From positions 1 through 32,144 of IMG/VR virus record IMGVR_UViG_3300010885_062216: DNA of 32,144 bases. The stretch is one strand, 5' to 3'. Numbering within the stretch: position 1 is the stretch's first letter; each line of letters opens with the position of its first letter. This DNA is from a virus. The notes below the pieces were generated by a model, which saw only the letters and a program-made list of their open reading frames with translations, was not told the DNA's origin and did no database searches. The translations under genes and the position numbers were made by a program. This document shows positions 16,019-23,392 of this stretch, in pieces.

Positions 16019-16046
16019 GGTGACCCTGCCCTGCGGCAGGATCACC
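16019..16046 (-). terminator. Strong hairpin after the major capsid gene (terminator/attenuator or processing site)
   Basis: On the minus strand, GGTGATCCTGCC pairs with GGCAGGGTCACC around a four-base loop: 12 bp with one G-T wobble. It lies 17 nt after the capsid stop and about 40 nt before the next ATG. No U-tract follows, so a rho-independent terminator is not certain. A 3' stabiliser or partial terminator that raises capsid dosage is equally possible. Confidence 0.55.
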
Positions 16047-16063
16047 AGTTTCACGATCCGGCG

Positions 16064-17095
16064 TTAGGAAGCCGAGATCTTGGCGTGTGCCTGTGGGTTC
16101 GTTGGAACCAGGGCGACGATCGCCTCGACAATTCCGCGACGGCCTGCGCCGAGGTCGGGAAGCTCGGTGAAGTAAGGAGCCGTGTGGGTCCTCATCTCCA
16201 TGAACTCCGGGTCGATGATGTAGCCGGTCTTTGTCGTTGGAACAAAAGCCGACAGGTGCAACTCTACATTGCCATAATCACCGCTGTAGATATCCACGGC
16301 GGTGGAGATCGTTTTGTCGGCGATCTCGGCGTTGTAGAAACGCACTGCGGATGCAGTGGCGCTGCTGATGGTTTTGGCTGGGAGGTAACGGCTGAAGTCG
16401 CTAATCGCGTTCTTCACTTCGCTTCCAACGATGCCGAGGAGATCTCCACCGCGGCCAGTCACGCTCCAGCGCTGCTGGAGGACGGCACGGAGGGAATCCT
16501 CGGTGAATGCTGCCATGGTTCCGCTGTAGATCTGCGCAGAGTTCAGAAGAACATTGCTCTGACCAAGGGCAACAGAATCAGCCGAGGCACTGAGCCAGGC
16601 TCCGAGCCCACGAGTCTGATAAGCAACCGAGCTGCCGTCATCGGCTTTTGCTCCGTTGGCGCTGAGGAACGTGCTCTCGATGTCGCGCTTGACCATGACG
16701 GTAGCCTTGGCCTTGGCCCGGCCGAATTCGGTGGCTCCTGCCACGCCCTGCGGGTCGGGGTTGTTGATACCGGCCACCGTTGCGACAACCTCCTCCAAGC
16801 GGGATACGCCGGGGATGCGGCGGAACTGTTGGATGTAGGTACCGATGCGGGCACGGGTCGAAGCGAAGTCTGCCGCGCTGGAGTAGCTGACCTCGGTGCC
16901 GTCCACGGTGCCCGTGGTGACCGCACTGGGATAGCTGTCCACAAGCCACTCGACGTAAGCGTTGGAAGGCTTCTTGCTGCCCTTTTTGATGCTGGATGTC
17001 AGGACTGTCTCCTTGGCATCCACCACCGCGATGATGTCGGATAGGTCTTCCCTGCGGCCGACTGTAGACGATGCTACATAACTTGTTGCTGCCAT
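16064..17095 (-). CDS. Major capsid protein, SU10/DUF5309-like
   Basis: A 343-residue protein. The N-terminus (SSTVGRREDLSDIIAVVDAKETVLTSSI) resembles the start of SU10-type capsid proteins, which open with an RxDLxDxI...VDAxxTP-like segment. This is followed by NAYVEWLVDSY, the long helix region around FGRAKAKATVMVKRDIESTFL, and the late SGDYGNVELHLSAFVP and GYIIDPEFMEMRTHTAPYFTELPDLG strands. Position after the scaffold gene and the length fit an HK97-fold shell protein. There is no Shine-Dalgarno before the ATG (CTCACTAAAATTATG). A strong hairpin follows the stop. Confidence 0.82.
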   Translation of the reverse strand: MAATSYVASSTVGRREDLSDIIAVVDAKETVLTSSIKKGSKKPSNAYVEWLVDSYPSAVTTGTVDGTEVSYSSAADFASTRARIGTYIQQFRRIPGVSRLEEVVATVAGINNPDPQGVAGATEFGRAKAKATVMVKRDIESTFLSANGAKADDGSSVAYQTRGLGAWLSASADSVALGQSNVLLNSAQIYSGTMAAFTEDSLRAVLQQRWSVTGRGGDLLGIVGSEVKNAISDFSRYLPAKTISSATASAVRFYNAEIADKTISTAVDIYSGDYGNVELHLSAFVPTTKTGYIIDPEFMEMRTHTAPYFTELPDLGAGRRGIVEAIVALVPTNPQAHAKISAS

Positions 17096-17166
17096 AATTT
17101 TAGTGAGATGTGCCGCGAGCTGGTTGGGTTATGCCGCGGCGTTGTTTGAGTTGTTGACGCGCCCGG

Positions 17167-18183
17167 CTAGGAGGACGCGAAGTAGTTGGCCAGGGCGTCG
17201 ATGCCGCCGCCCGCGATCACGCGATCGAGGTTGCGGCTCTTCTCCTTGCCGGTTGAATTGGGTGGTCTGCTGGGCGTGGCCCGTGGAATCGCTGGTGCAA
17301 TCCGGGGTCGTTCCGTGACCGTGGGTGCTGATTTTCCGTTTGCGGCGGGTGCCTTCGACTTGGCGGTGGCGCGCTCCATGCGGAGCTGCATCCCTGCAAT
17401 GGCGTCGCCGATCACCAGCTCGTAGCCGGGCAGCTTTTTTAAAAGCGGCACGCGTCGGAGGGTGTCGATGAGCACTTCGTGCTGGGCTGTGCCAGGCTTG
17501 AAGAGATCGGGGTAGGTGGACTTGGCTTCCGGAAGCAGAGACTCTCTCTCGCGCAGGTACTCCCTGCGGGTAGGCGCGTGGTCGGTGAGGAGGGCATCGG
17601 TCTGGGCCACGAAGCGCGCAATTTCCGAACGCTCGACGTACCGCTCGGTGCCGTCGGGGTTGGTCACCGTGGCCCCGTCGGGGTTGGCTAGTGCCCATGC
17701 GCGGACTTTCTTTGCCGCACTGACCTTGGATTCCAGGTCGTGTGCACTCTCGATGTCTGCCAACGGGTCCTCGGGGCTAGGTTCCAAACGGATCGCGCTT
17801 CGGCTCTCGACCTCGCCCTTGAGGCGGGTGTTCTCGGCCTTGAGATCCTCGGCGATAGCCTCGGCCTCTTTCCGGCGGCGGGTGAGCTTGTCGATCCTCT
17901 TTTCTAGCTTCTCGAGTGCCTTGGGGCTTTCCTCCTTGGCGCTGTCGTCATTCTGCTCCTCGTCTGCTGCGTCCTCTTCCTCGCCGTCAGCGGATTGCTC
18001 CGGCTCGACGGCCTCGGTCTTTTCAAGTTCATCCGTGCTTTCCTCCTCGCTTGCGTCCGTCGGATCAGGCGTGCTGTCCTTGGGCAGTTTGCCAAGGGCG
18101 GCCGCCACTTCGGGAGGCAGATGGGATAGGATGTCGGATGCGCTGCTGTCGTTGGTGCTTTCGCTCATAGTGTTTTCGGCCAC
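17167..18183 (-). CDS. Scaffolding protein
   Basis: A 338-residue, strongly acidic protein. Residues 1-90 are Asp/Glu/Ser-rich (EEESTDELEKTEAVEPEQS). A coiled coil follows (about 90-128, ALEKLEKRIDKLTRRRKEAEA), and the C-terminal part is Pro- and Arg-rich and ends in RNLDRVIAGGGIDALANYFAS. This layout and its place just upstream of the capsid gene are those of podoviral scaffolds. The frame opens at GTG 18183, which overlaps a small upstream ORF's stop as TAGTG; an ATG five codons later (18168) is the alternative. Confidence 0.82.
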   Translation of the reverse strand: MAENTMSESTNDSSASDILSHLPPEVAAALGKLPKDSTPDPTDASEEESTDELEKTEAVEPEQSADGEEEDAADEEQNDDSAKEESPKALEKLEKRIDKLTRRRKEAEAIAEDLKAENTRLKGEVESRSAIRLEPSPEDPLADIESAHDLESKVSAAKKVRAWALANPDGATVTNPDGTERYVERSEIARFVAQTDALLTDHAPTRREYLRERESLLPEAKSTYPDLFKPGTAQHEVLIDTLRRVPLLKKLPGYELVIGDAIAGMQLRMERATAKSKAPAANGKSAPTVTERPRIAPAIPRATPSRPPNSTGKEKSRNLDRVIAGGGIDALANYFASS

Positions 18184-18254
18184 TAAGCGGCCATGATCAG
18201 CACTTCATTTTCCCCGCAGGTTGCGGAGATGACGGAAATGCAGGAACGTCCCAT
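18183..18254 (-). CDS. 23-residue leader ORF upstream of the scaffold gene
   Basis: An ATG 7 nt after the -10 of a promoter-like site opens a 23-codon frame (MGRSCISVISATCGENEV..., ending IMAA). Its TAG overlaps the GTG of the scaffold gene (TAGTG). It contains two cysteines. It may serve only to deliver ribosomes to a scaffold gene that lacks a Shine-Dalgarno. A real peptide product is possible but unproven. Confidence 0.4.
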   Translation of the reverse strand: MGRSCISVISATCGENEVLIMAA

Positions 18255-18261
18255 GCGGGTG

Positions 18262-18299
18262 AGTATCCGGGCCGAAAGCGGCGACCTTAATGGGGGAAA
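18262..18299 (-). promoter_or_regulatory. Late-type promoter upstream of the scaffold/capsid genes
   Basis: On the minus strand, C5 (18296-18292), TTAAGG (18290-18285), 17 nt and GATACT (18267-18262), then ATG 7 nt later at 18254. It matches the other late-type sites in layout and is well placed to drive scaffold and capsid expression. Confidence 0.55.
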
Positions 18300-18317
18300 T
18301 GATGGGACAGGGCAGAA

Positions 18318-18781
18318 GGCTGAAACTTCTAAGCTGAAAGCTGAATGCTTCCGCGCAGAGGCGCAGAGAGGAGGGACGGGTGAGAGGCTTTGATGAATTG
18401 GCTTGTGGGCCGTCATCATCAGTTTTGAGCATCACCCTTTTCAGTTTGGACTTAGACTACTTGATCCAGCGTGCACGCTGCTCCTCGATGCCATCCTGCC
18501 TAAATTGGAGTCAGGGGATCAGGTCGCTACATCCGGAATTTTCCAGACGCCCCTCATTGCCCCCGACATGATTCGCTGGTCAACCGTGTGACGGGTTTTC
18601 AGCAAATCAGCCGGACGACGAATCGAACCGGCGAAATTCTCCCGCCCCGGATCGTCATCCGGTTACTGGCTCGCGGGGCGGCCATGCCTTGGCCTTCACG
18701 CAACCTTTCGATCACGGAGAGGGAGTGGGGCAAATATGTAAAAGATTAGTTCCTTCAGCCTTCAGCCTTCAGCCTTTAGCC
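18318..18781. repeat. Non-coding interval bounded by inverted 7-nt repeats; possible host-derived insertion
   Basis: The left end carries GGCTGAA/AGCTGAA units (18318-18347). The right end carries four tandem units, TTCAGCC three times and TTTAGCC (18754-18781), which are the inverted complement. Between them I find no convincing gene. There are several hairpins, including CCGGAT-CGTC-ATCCGG (18647-18662) inside a CCGCC/GGCGG stem (18642-18681) and GCCGG/CCGGC (18610-18632). Such heptamer runs and the nearby CGCAGAGGCGCAGAG sequence resemble dispersed repeats of verrucomicrobial genomes (from memory). It interrupts an otherwise compact head operon. Confidence 0.5.
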
Positions 18782-18785
18782 TTTC

Positions 18786-19100
18786 CTACCTTTGCCGCTG
18801 CCGCATTGCTTCCGCGCGGAGGTTAAGAAGGTACTCCTCGAGCTTGTCGAGGCCGTTTTCCCCGCCGAGCGAGAAGATGGTCTCCCGCTCGCTTTTGATG
18901 ATGGCTTTAGCTTCGGAGCGTGCTTCCACGCGCGCCCGGTCGATCACTTCAAGGACGGCCTGCAGGATCGGGTGATCCGCATCCACTGCCAGCGCGCTGA
19001 CAAGCTGCGCATCGTCCATGCGAGTCGCCCGAAGGACGTAAGGGCGGGGCTTAAAGAAGGATGAAACTTGAAACCTGATACCTAAAAGAAATTTGATCAT
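18786..19100 (-). CDS. Small helical protein after portal, N-terminus possibly repeat-derived
   Basis: A 104-residue frame that starts 6 nt after the portal stop. Residues 28-104 (MDDAQLVSALAVDADHPILQAVLEVIDRARVEARSEAKAI) are helical and charged, like a small head-assembly protein. Residues 1-27 (MIKFLLGIRFQVSSFFKPRP) read through a GGTTTCAAGTTTCA-type repeat and look like translated repeat DNA. The native start may therefore be the ATG at 19019. It ends 5 nt after the TTCAGCC repeats. Function unknown. Confidence 0.65.
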   Translation of the reverse strand: MIKFLLGIRFQVSSFFKPRPYVLRATRMDDAQLVSALAVDADHPILQAVLEVIDRARVEARSEAKAIIKSERETIFSLGGENGLDKLEEYLLNLRAEAMRQRQR

Positions 19101-19106
19101 GGCCGG

Positions 19107-21287
19107 TTATTGCTGCGGGCCTTGCGGCCCCTGCAGAACGGGCTGGGTACCGACCCTGCCGATCTGGGCATTCCCTTGTTGCTGTAACTGAAAGTTCAGG
19201 AACTTGATGCGGTTCTCGACCATTTTGGAAAGCACTGGACGGGCCGTGATCATCTGCTGCAGCTCAGGGTTTGCTTGGATGCTCTGCTGAAGTGTCTGAA
19301 GCCTAAGCTGATAATTCATGCCTGGCTGCGGCTGCATCGGCGGTTCAATGCCAGCCACCATTTGCGTCAACGCGCTCTGCTCGTCCGCCACTTGACTCTG
19401 GGTGGCTTGATCCATGGGCTGTAGCACGGCTCCGGCCATGCAAGGGTCGATGGCGCGGAACATGAGTTCGGTAAACTTGGAATAATCGACCCGTCCAAAG
19501 CGGTCATTGGCAAGGACGATCTGAAGCAGGCCAAACTTTTCTTTGAGCAGTTCGTGGTTGAGGTCTCGGATGTCAAATTCAAGACTGATGTCGAACATGC
19601 CCTGAACCTCGCTGCGCCCGGCATTCCAAGGGCGGGAAAGATCTCCTACGATCCGGACGACGTGCTCTTCGGCCATGTATTGCTGGCAGAGTTGCAGCGT
19701 CTGGCCGACTACCTGGCGCATTTCCAACAGCCAGCCGTCCACGAGATCCTGCTGGTGCAGCTGGGAAAGCTGTGGAGGGCAGTTGGCAGTCATGCGACCG
19801 AGGTATTGATCAAGCGTGGTCTGGCTCGCCTTTTCAATCTCAATGGAGGATCCGTCCCCCGGCGGAATCTGCATCCAACTGATTTCCTCGCCACGTCGGG
19901 CTGGCCACTTCGTGCCGGGCCCAAAGGTTAGGTTCATTGCGCCACGAGACGCGGGGACGAGAATCGGCGGGAGGACGGAAATACTGGTTCTATCGGTGCG
20001 CGCGTCGCGCTGGACCTTGATTTCGTTCTCCCAAGTATCGGCTACCGTCGGGATGCCACGCGATTCAAGGATGGTCCGTGAAATTTGTTCCCGCTGGTGG
20101 ACGACATACGGATATTGGCCGTGTTCGTAGGGAAGCGCTTCGTCAAGGCCGACACAGTCGTGCACGCCCAAGCACAAAACAGTGTTCCAGACGTTGGGGA
20201 TACCATCGTCATCGACCGATTTGCGATGAAAGTGAAAGATTTCGATCAGGTCGCGGCGCTCGTAATCAAGAATGCCCCAAAAGTTTCTGCGACTTTCGGA
20301 AAGCAGCAAAAGATTGGAAGTCAGTGTATCGACGACAAACCCCTTCCTCTTGACGGCGGCTTCTACCCAATCCACGTCATAACCGTGGGTATTGATGCGG
20401 TCACGCAGTTCACTCTCGGTGAGTCGCTCGCGATGCGCCACCCAAGGTGCGCGCTGGATGTCGTCGGTGATGCAGGGGAAAAACACATCGACCATGGGGA
20501 GTAGTGCGCTCCATCGTGGCATGGCGGCAAATACCTCGGGCACGGGGATTTCGGTTTTTCCGTTAAGCTGCAACTGGCGCAGGCACGCGCGGGCCGGTCC
20601 CTTCCTCAAAATGGGCGACAGGGCCATGAGCTGGCGAAGATTTTCCTCCTCGCGCAACGGGTCCATGACCTGTTCAAGAACTTGCGATTTTACCTGAGCC
20701 AGCCTTTGCGGGTCTTCGGTGGCGGCCAACATGGTGGCCAGTCCATCGAGGCTCACCTCCTGCACGGTGCGTCGCAATTGCTGATCCCACATGATGGCCG
20801 TGACGCTGGATCCGTAAGTTTGCCTCCAATTAGCGGCAAGTTGCAGCTCCCGGCGGATCTGGGGGCGCATCTGATTCCAGAGGACGTATTTCAGCAATGT
20901 GGAAACCTTCTCGGCATACTCCAAATCGTCCGAATCCATGGCGAGGGCCTGAGGGTTGGCCTTTGTGAAGGATTGCATCATCAACATGACTTGCTCGTTG
21001 ATGGCGGAATCGATGATGCGCGGGCGCATGTCGCTGGCTCCTTCCCAGGGGAAGGGCTGGGCATTCAAATCTGCACCGTGCTTTCGGCCGTCGGAAGATT
21101 GTCCGTTCCAAAGGTTAAGGCGGGTATGGTAGGCCTGTTCGCTTCTGTTGTAATACCAGAACGCATCGCGCGTGGACTGAATCAGCTCGGTGGAAAGGAT
21201 CGCAAGGTTGTCGGAAAGTTCCCCTTGGGCATCAAGTGCTCCGATCCGTTCGATCTTCGATCCGTTTCCGGTGTTAGCAATGGACAT
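19107..21287 (-). CDS. Portal protein
   Basis: A 726-residue protein. The N-terminal third has FWYYNRSEQAYHTRLNLWNGQSSDGRKHG, then PFPWEGASDMRPRIIDSAINEQVMLMMQSF and LLKYVLWNQMRPQIRRELQLAANWRQTYGSSV, which is the usual start of large podoviral/siphoviral portals. The C-terminus is Gln-rich (LQTLQQSIQANPELQQM and a Gln/Pro tail). Size and position immediately after terminase support the call. A promoter-like site is 9 nt upstream of the ATG and no Shine-Dalgarno is visible. It forms the DNA entry ring of the head. Confidence 0.87.
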   Translation of the reverse strand: MSIANTGNGSKIERIGALDAQGELSDNLAILSTELIQSTRDAFWYYNRSEQAYHTRLNLWNGQSSDGRKHGADLNAQPFPWEGASDMRPRIIDSAINEQVMLMMQSFTKANPQALAMDSDDLEYAEKVSTLLKYVLWNQMRPQIRRELQLAANWRQTYGSSVTAIMWDQQLRRTVQEVSLDGLATMLAATEDPQRLAQVKSQVLEQVMDPLREEENLRQLMALSPILRKGPARACLRQLQLNGKTEIPVPEVFAAMPRWSALLPMVDVFFPCITDDIQRAPWVAHRERLTESELRDRINTHGYDVDWVEAAVKRKGFVVDTLTSNLLLLSESRRNFWGILDYERRDLIEIFHFHRKSVDDDGIPNVWNTVLCLGVHDCVGLDEALPYEHGQYPYVVHQREQISRTILESRGIPTVADTWENEIKVQRDARTDRTSISVLPPILVPASRGAMNLTFGPGTKWPARRGEEISWMQIPPGDGSSIEIEKASQTTLDQYLGRMTANCPPQLSQLHQQDLVDGWLLEMRQVVGQTLQLCQQYMAEEHVVRIVGDLSRPWNAGRSEVQGMFDISLEFDIRDLNHELLKEKFGLLQIVLANDRFGRVDYSKFTELMFRAIDPCMAGAVLQPMDQATQSQVADEQSALTQMVAGIEPPMQPQPGMNYQLRLQTLQQSIQANPELQQMITARPVLSKMVENRIKFLNFQLQQQGNAQIGRVGTQPVLQGPQGPQQ

Positions 21288-21295
21288 ACGCCGGA

Positions 21296-21334
21296 AGGTT
21301 ATCTTCGTAGGGCGCAGAGCTTAACGGGGGGAAT
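21296..21334 (-). promoter_or_regulatory. Late-type promoter upstream of portal
   Basis: On the minus strand, C6 (21331-21326), GTTAAGC with TTAAGC at 21324-21319, 17 nt, then TAACCT (21301-21296), and ATG 8 nt later. The -10 hexamer is the weakest of the five sites, but spacing and upstream block agree. Confidence 0.5.
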
Positions 21335-21344
21335 TCATCGATAC

Positions 21345-22271
21345 TCAGTAGCAACCGCCCGGATGTTGGGTTGGGCGAAGGATGTCCCCCTCGACGTAGA
21401 GCAGCTCCGGCTCAGCGGTCACGGCATAGCGGATACAGTCAAGCGGGTCCTTGGTGGCGGCCTTATTTCCATCCGCACCCGTCCACTCCTTCAGGCTGTA
21501 GATGACATTGGCGCAGTCCTTGGAGACAAAGAGACGCGGCTCGTTCCCGGTGCCGATTGGCTTGTCGGGATCGTAGGCCAGGGCATTGTTGATCAAATCG
21601 ACCCCCTCGTCGATGGCCCTGCCCGAGGTGGGGCTGAACTCCATGCCGATATCGGCGCATTCATCCAAAAGCGTGGTGACGCCATCCCTGAGGATGGTGG
21701 CGCTGGAAGCGTAGCGGCTATCCATGAGGCGTTCGCGTATGACCTCACCCCCCTCGAGTCGGGCGATCTCCTCTTTGTACTCTTGCAGGCCCCACCCAAA
21801 AGTTTTCTGGGCATCACCCATGTCACCGTCGGCCTTGCTGGCACTCGGCACCGCCCAAGGGCCGACTACTCCAACCCCGGTAATATAGCGGTTGCTGTCA
21901 GGCCATTCCCGGTAGACGAAGAGCCTTCCTCGGATGTCGACCCTGACCCAGATCATGAACCAGTTCCGACCAGAACAGGGGTCGACGATCTGGTAGTTGC
22001 TCCCATCCTTGGGAATGGATTCCGGATCGATAACATGCACGTCGTCGCGGAACCGTGGGAAACGGCTGACTCGTGACTTTGTGGCCACGCCGTAGGCGCG
22101 GCAAAGGATAGTCTCCTTGTTCTTCCCCTCGAGCACGACCTTTAGTGAAGGGTAGTTGCCGTATGGATTTTCCGCGGTGTGAAAATAGATGATTGCGGCA
22201 TTCCGCATGACCGGCTGCTGGATCAGGGGGACTTTCTCATACCCGATTATGCGGCGCGTCAAATTGTCCAT
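21345..22271 (-). CDS. terL-C: Terminase large subunit, C-terminal nuclease part (split gene)
   Basis: A 308-residue protein. VDPCSGRNWFMIWVRVD (96-112) gives the first RNase H-like catalytic Asp (D97). The C-terminal SLKEWTGADGNKAATKDPLDCIRYAV holds the late acidic residues. The first 20 residues (MDNLTRRIIGYEKVPLIQQP) correspond to the linker that normally follows the ATPase domain, so this is the back half of a large terminase. It starts inside a 65-nt tandem duplication that also contains the end of the ATPase ORF. It should cut concatemeric DNA and needs the ATPase half. Confidence 0.83.
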   Translation of the reverse strand: MDNLTRRIIGYEKVPLIQQPVMRNAAIIYFHTAENPYGNYPSLKVVLEGKNKETILCRAYGVATKSRVSRFPRFRDDVHVIDPESIPKDGSNYQIVDPCSGRNWFMIWVRVDIRGRLFVYREWPDSNRYITGVGVVGPWAVPSASKADGDMGDAQKTFGWGLQEYKEEIARLEGGEVIRERLMDSRYASSATILRDGVTTLLDECADIGMEFSPTSGRAIDEGVDLINNALAYDPDKPIGTGNEPRLFVSKDCANVIYSLKEWTGADGNKAATKDPLDCIRYAVTAEPELLYVEGDILRPTQHPGGCY

Positions 22272-22356
22272 GACAGATTACGCAGCCTCCCGAGGACTTT
22301 CTCATACCCGATTATGCGGCGCGTAAAATTGTCCATGACAGATTACGCAACCTCCC
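22230..22356. repeat. Imperfect 65-nt tandem duplication at the terminase split
   Basis: Two 62-nt copies (22230-22291 and 22295-22356) with a 65-nt period differ at only two positions: GTCAAATT versus GTAAAATT, and CGCAGCC versus CGCAACC. Each copy carries the same TAA and the same ATGGACAATTT start context on the minus strand. Because 65 is not a multiple of three, the duplication shifts the frame. The sequence differences argue against a simple assembly artefact. Confidence 0.9.
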
Positions 22357-23188
22357 TGATTAACTCGTCGGGTTCCTCCACCACGGAAACCTCGGTGATG
22401 GGCGGGCCGTATTTCGGAAGGAGTTCTGCATCGGTCGATTCGGTAGTGACGGCCCCGTTCAGGACGCTGGCCACGGTCGGGGTGTAACCGGCCACGGGGG
22501 TGAATGTGATGTGGAGGATCCCGTTTCGGGTAAGGAGACGATACCGAAGGGCCTCCAGCCAATCGGGGGTCACCAGCTCGTCCGCCCAAGCACAGTCGAG
22601 TTCCGCCCCTTCCACAGATTTCACATCCATTGAGTAAAACTTAAAGACGCACATCGAGCCATTCGGAAGCACCAGCTTGTTCTCGGTGAATCCTCCGCTC
22701 ACCGAATAGTTGATTTTTGTAGTTGTTCCCTGGCGCAGCTTTCCGGTCTCGGTCTTGTACTCCGGCGGGAGGTATTTGTAGACGAGGCCCTGTTGGTTTT
22801 CGATGGAGGAAGCCTCGGTCGACTGGAGGCACCAAACCTTTGCAAAATCCTTGGCAATCATTAATTCCACAATGCGCTTTGCCGCCCGCTCCGATTTTCC
22901 AGCTCGGTTACCGCCTAGGTTCCACTCCTCAATCACGCCGACGGGGAATTTCTCCCGCAACCGCTGGCGTTCCCGGTCGGCCCTAGCCCAGGAGACCGGC
23001 TCGTGGCCATAACGCAAAGGGTCGGCCTTTTCCAGTCGAATCCCCTCCTCCCGCTGGGTGATGTAGGCCGCAAGCTGCTCGCGGGTAAAGATCCGCTTCC
23101 TATCCCCCACCCTTGCGGCAATCGTGCCGTCGGCGTTGCGGCCCAGCATCTCGACAAAAGGATGTACCGGGTGCGGAGTCTGTATCAT
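22343..23188 (-). CDS. terL-N: Terminase large subunit, N-terminal ATPase part (split gene)
   Basis: A 281-residue protein. Walker A is GGNRAGKSE (92-100) and Walker B is ELDCAWADEL (196-205), followed by the coupling motif region LLTRNGILHITFTPVAGYTP. It ends ELIREVA* inside the tandem duplication, whereas related proteins would continue into the nuclease domain. With one duplicate copy removed, the frame continues into the nuclease half, interrupted only by this TAA. It should power DNA packaging at the portal. Confidence 0.87.
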   Translation of the reverse strand: MIQTPHPVHPFVEMLGRNADGTIAARVGDRKRIFTREQLAAYITQREEGIRLEKADPLRYGHEPVSWARADRERQRLREKFPVGVIEEWNLGGNRAGKSERAAKRIVELMIAKDFAKVWCLQSTEASSIENQQGLVYKYLPPEYKTETGKLRQGTTTKINYSVSGGFTENKLVLPNGSMCVFKFYSMDVKSVEGAELDCAWADELVTPDWLEALRYRLLTRNGILHITFTPVAGYTPTVASVLNGAVTTESTDAELLPKYGPPITEVSVVEEPDELIREVA

Positions 23189-23392
23189 TCAGGAAGGTAG
23201 TGAAACGAAATCAGATTTCCCCCTTAACGGACTCGAAATGCTCTTTTCAGTTTGAGTTTTAAGTTGGTTTGAAAGTGAGTGGGCAAGTTCCTGTTCAAGT
23301 TCACGGCATAGATTCACCATGTCGTCGTGGGTATGGAATTTCCAAAACACAGCATCCGTGCGTGGTGTTTCTGTGTTCATTTTTTGGTTCAT
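23189..23392 (-). CDS. Small hypothetical phage protein (TPRTDA type)
   Basis: A 67-residue product, MNQKMNTETPRTDAVFWKFHTHDDMVNLCRELEQELAHS. TxTPRTDA followed by an N-x-CRELExEL helix is a recurrent pattern in small phage proteins of unknown role. Its TGA abuts the terminase ATG directly (TGAATG) and its own ATG overlaps the upstream stop (ATGA), so it is tightly coupled between the alpha-CTD-like gene and terminase. Confidence 0.7.
   Translation of the reverse strand: MNQKMNTETPRTDAVFWKFHTHDDMVNLCRELEQELAHSLSNQLKTQTEKSISSPLRGKSDFVSLPS

Noticed and set aside
16085-17044. Long plus-strand open frame opposite the capsid gene
   Set aside because: Fully antisense to the major capsid gene, with a Cys/Gly-rich, non-protein-like translation.
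18403-18591. 62-codon plus-strand frame in the repeat-bounded interval
   Set aside because: No ribosome-binding site, no recognisable domain, opposite to the operon, and inside a repeat-flanked hairpin-rich stretch.
18590-18700. tRNA-like T-arm string (GGTTCGATTC) and strong stems on the minus strand
   Set aside because: The stems flanking TTCGATT do not pair as a T-stem and no matching acceptor or anticodon arm could be built, so this is not called a tRNA or a tRNA-derived attachment site.
20682-22076. Long plus-strand open frame opposite portal and terminase
   Set aside because: It lies antisense to two well-supported genes and its product lacks domain features. High-GC third positions of the real genes explain the open frame.
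23215-23250. A sixth late-type promoter before the terminase ATPase gene (CCGTTAAGG on the minus strand)
   Set aside because: The C-block is not upstream of TTAAGG, and the hexamer at 17 nt (TTCACT) is a poor -10, so it is left out of the promoter family.
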